The notes under the pieces: generated by a model | What the model saw: only the letters and a program-made list of their open reading frames with translations | The model's database searches: none | Told to the model about the DNA's origin: nothing | Shown here: positions 33,734 through 35,452 of the stretch, in pieces | Numbering within the stretch: position 1 is the stretch's first letter | Layout of the letters: every line of letters begins with the position of its first letter | Program-made: the position numbers and the translations under genes | DNA from: a virus | Virus record (IMG/VR): IMGVR_UViG_3300025141_000351 | Location: 1-35,452 of that record | Direction: 5' to 3' (one strand) | DNA length: 35,452 nucleotides

Positions 33734-34801
33734 CTAGTTTGTCTTGTTTTTGTCGCTTGCAAAGCTACCCTGTGACATAGGAGATGTATTAACTCTTAAT
33801 AGCGCTTTGTTAATCTCTGCATATGCCGAATCAATCAATTCATATATTTGGCTCGGCATGCCAGATGCCCAAGATGCAACAGCATCTGGTGAGGGTGTGG
33901 TATAATATAGCATTGCGGGGTGAGTGTGAAATGCCAATTGGCCGTCTCTCTTGACGGCGCGCCTTGCTATTTTGTCCACTGCCGACTTAAGCTCGCTTAT
34001 ACGATCTATTATGCCATCTAAAGCTTTTTCTAGTTTTCGCGACTTAACTAAAGGCTCTAAGGTGTCAGCGGCCTCTGGATTTTTTGCATAATCTGATATT
34101 GCATTGCCCCAAATAAGATTTACGCCCATATGTTCAGTGTTCTTTGCGCCGGCTGCAATGGTGCTAGATTGCGGTAGGCCACCATAAATATTAACTGCCT
34201 GTCTGCCTACTAATTGTACAACATCTGCATATGCCGTAACATCCGACATTCCAGCCCACTCCATGGAGGATCCACCGAGGTTAGGTGCCTTCAAAGCAAA
34301 TTTGGCTTGAGGATTTCCCCTTTGATTTAAATAAAGGCCGGCGGCGTCTTCAATTGGAGTATAGCTATGATATTTTAATTCATCTGCCTCTTCGAAAGCA
34401 CCCAATCTTTCCCCCTTCGACAAGGGCCTGTGAAATATTTCACCAATCTTGTTTAAGCCATCGGGGTGCTCATCGTTAGCCTCGCCAAGGAGGTGCCCCC
34501 TGATGCCGGCAACGATATGGATTCTAGAAGCAAAGTCGCCGCCGCCAGTATTTCGTGGGCCGCGGTCGACCCATGTATATTCCGGGTTGTTGTCCATTAT
34601 AATTGCTGCGGCGCCGTCAGGGTTCTGAATGACTTTTCTATCTGCTTTCTGCAAAAAATCAGGCTGCACTCTAAATCCTCGATCGCCATTAACGCCAGTC
34701 ATATACTGATCTGATCCGCTCAAGTTTTTAAGTATGTCCTCTCGATGCTCCCTCTTGGCAGCGGAAAGCTTTGTCGCATCATAACACTTACCTATTGACA
34801 T
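33734..34801 (-). CDS. Putative baseplate/tail-spike-type structural protein (355 aa)
   Basis: Of unknown exact role. It has Gly-rich strand repeats in the centre: RIHIVAGIRGHLLG (about 92-105), TAYADVVQLVGRQAVNIYGG (about 188-207) and GVNLIWGN. This pattern of short repeated strands resembles beta-helical or OB-linked baseplate parts. A helical, coiled-coil-like region follows (LEKALDGIIDRISELKSAVD), then FHTHP and a TTPSP motif near 293-303. I associate this arrangement with a family found in large environmental myophages, placed upstream of gp25. The start at 34801 has a textbook GGAGG site nine bases upstream. Spike or hub-associated is my best guess; there is no visible lysozyme or peptidase signature. 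Confidence 0.68.
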   Translation of the reverse strand: MSIGKCYDATKLSAAKREHREDILKNLSGSDQYMTGVNGDRGFRVQPDFLQKADRKVIQNPDGAAAIIMDNNPEYTWVDRGPRNTGGGDFASRIHIVAGIRGHLLGEANDEHPDGLNKIGEIFHRPLSKGERLGAFEEADELKYHSYTPIEDAAGLYLNQRGNPQAKFALKAPNLGGSSMEWAGMSDVTAYADVVQLVGRQAVNIYGGLPQSSTIAAGAKNTEHMGVNLIWGNAISDYAKNPEAADTLEPLVKSRKLEKALDGIIDRISELKSAVDKIARRAVKRDGQLAFHTHPAMLYYTTPSPDAVASWASGMPSQIYELIDSAYAEINKALLRVNTSPMSQGSFASDKNKTN

Positions 34802-34803
34802 TT

Positions 34804-35452
34804 TTATTTACCTCCCTGCAACCAATCGGTCGTGAGTGCAATGACGCCTGATGGATCGCCGTGCAGAAGTTTGGTCGCGGCAACTGCGGCAGTATAACCC
34901 GAGATCCGAGGCGGCGCCTTTGCTGCTTTGGCCTTCGCTTTGACCCGGCGCTTTTGTTTTGGCTTAGGCTTCTTTTTCACCTTTGGAAAAATCGGATTAT
35001 CTTTAAAGCTGGGCATTCGAACAAATTTCGGATTTTTAAAATCTTCATCAAAAACAAAAATTATATGAAACCCTTTAGACTTCAAGGCTTTATCACCTAG
35101 GCCAGATATATCAACAGTAAGAAAGTTGTATTCCCAATCTTCGCTAATTATAGCTTCCCAATATGCATCGGGCGGGCCCAAGTTTATTTCATAGCCCGGT
35201 TTCTTCGAAGTAAAATAAGGAACTTCAACTAAAGCATAAGTTGGCATACTTTTTGATTCAGTCGGAAGATTCCCTTGAAGTCTTAATTTTTCTTGTGTTT
35301 CGTCTCCATAGAAACAACTAAATGATTGTCCCAACACCCTTCTTATAGTTCCAAAGAATTCTTTGTTTTGTGGTTTTGGCTTATCAACATCGTCAACCAT
35401 TTTCCTTACGACTTGCCACAAGTCTACATCTGGCGGCCGTTGCTTGCGCGCC
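34804..35452 (-). CDS. Hypothetical virion-region protein, basic C-terminal linker (probably 5' partial)
   Basis: I do not recognise this protein. The frame is open to the right edge, and the residues before the first ATG (RPPDVDLWQVVRK) look like real coding sequence, so the gene probably starts outside the window. If it starts inside, the ATG at 35400 is the candidate (198 aa), but its AAGGA site sits only about three bases away, which is too close; a TTG at 35421 is also weak. The chain has a folded beta region (YALVEVPYFTSKKPGYEINL, FHIIFVFDEDF), then a Lys/Pro-rich stretch (VKKKPKPKQKRRVKAKAKAA), then a short helical end. It ends two bases before the 355-aa gene, whose GGAGG site overlaps its stop codon. 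Confidence 0.65.
   Translation of the reverse strand, partial: ARKQRPPDVDLWQVVRKMVDDVDKPKPQNKEFFGTIRRVLGQSFSCFYGDETQEKLRLQGNLPTESKSMPTYALVEVPYFTSKKPGYEINLGPPDAYWEAIISEDWEYNFLTVDISGLGDKALKSKGFHIIFVFDEDFKNPKFVRMPSFKDNPIFPKVKKKPKPKQKRRVKAKAKAAKAPPRISGYTAAVAATKLLHGDPSGVIALTTDWLQGGK
34811..34815 (-). promoter_or_regulatory. Strong ribosome binding site for the 355-aa gene
   Basis: GGAGG on the minus strand, nine bases before the ATG at 34801 and a few bases inside the end of the preceding gene. Together with the two-base spacing between the genes it indicates coupled but independently strong initiation. Confidence 0.75.

Noticed and set aside
35398-35421. Complete gene start at TTG 35421 or ATG 35400 for the rightmost gene
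   Set aside because: The frame is open to the window edge with plausible protein sequence, and the ribosome site for the ATG is too close, so a 5'-partial gene is more likely; not excluded.

Overview
The window is a block of a tailed-phage genome (Caudoviricetes) with a contractile, myovirus-type tail. Support comes from a GPW/gp25-like baseplate wedge protein (28052-28432), directly followed by a gp6-like (baseplate J-type) wedge protein (26247-28040), which is the T4-type order. Several large proteins with lectin-like, Fn3-like and Cys-rich modules follow. The host cannot be read from this sequence. The DNA is AT-rich, and the protein families resemble those I associate with uncultured aquatic myophages; that last point is recollection, not a search result.

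All 18 genes lie on the minus strand, so transcription runs from right (35452) to left (1). They are packed almost without gaps: the longest untranslated stretch is 64 bases, so no gene-free stretch above 300 bases exists. Many junctions are TAATG, TAAATG, TAATATG or ATGA, meaning coupled translation. I see no tRNA, CRISPR, insertion sequence, integrase or convincing terminator.

Layout in transcription order: (1) 35452-28484, four proteins entering the baseplate region: a basic-tailed protein open at the right edge, a 355-aa presumed baseplate protein, a 1108-aa protein ending in an eight-cysteine module, and a 630-aa unknown. (2) 28432-26247, the gp25 and gp6 wedge pair. (3) 26247-13136, three large proteins of 773, 1710 and 1885 aa, the first two with LamG-type lectin folds and the second ending in about eleven degenerate Cys-rich repeats. 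(4) 13134-2800, six more virion-type proteins. Two share an N-terminal domain (331 and 313 aa), two share a C-terminal domain (396 and 494 aa), one carries three His-x-His motifs (701 aa) and one has Fn3-like segments (1162 aa). (5) 2803-1, DNA metabolism: a RuvC-type resolvase, a CHC2/TOPRIM primase, and a gene running off the left edge that joins an SbcD/Mre11 nuclease to the start of an SbcC/Rad50 ATPase.

The virion module passes straight into the replication/recombination module: the resolvase start overlaps the last tail gene by four bases. The most notable items are the Mre11-Rad50 fusion, the disulfide-style Cys-rich modules on two tail proteins, the three His-x-His motifs, two pairs of proteins sharing terminal domains, and a strong excess of the palindrome GCCGGC. 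Two starts differ from the longest open frame: 18793 rather than 18910, and 12125 rather than 12197, both decided by Shine-Dalgarno sites.
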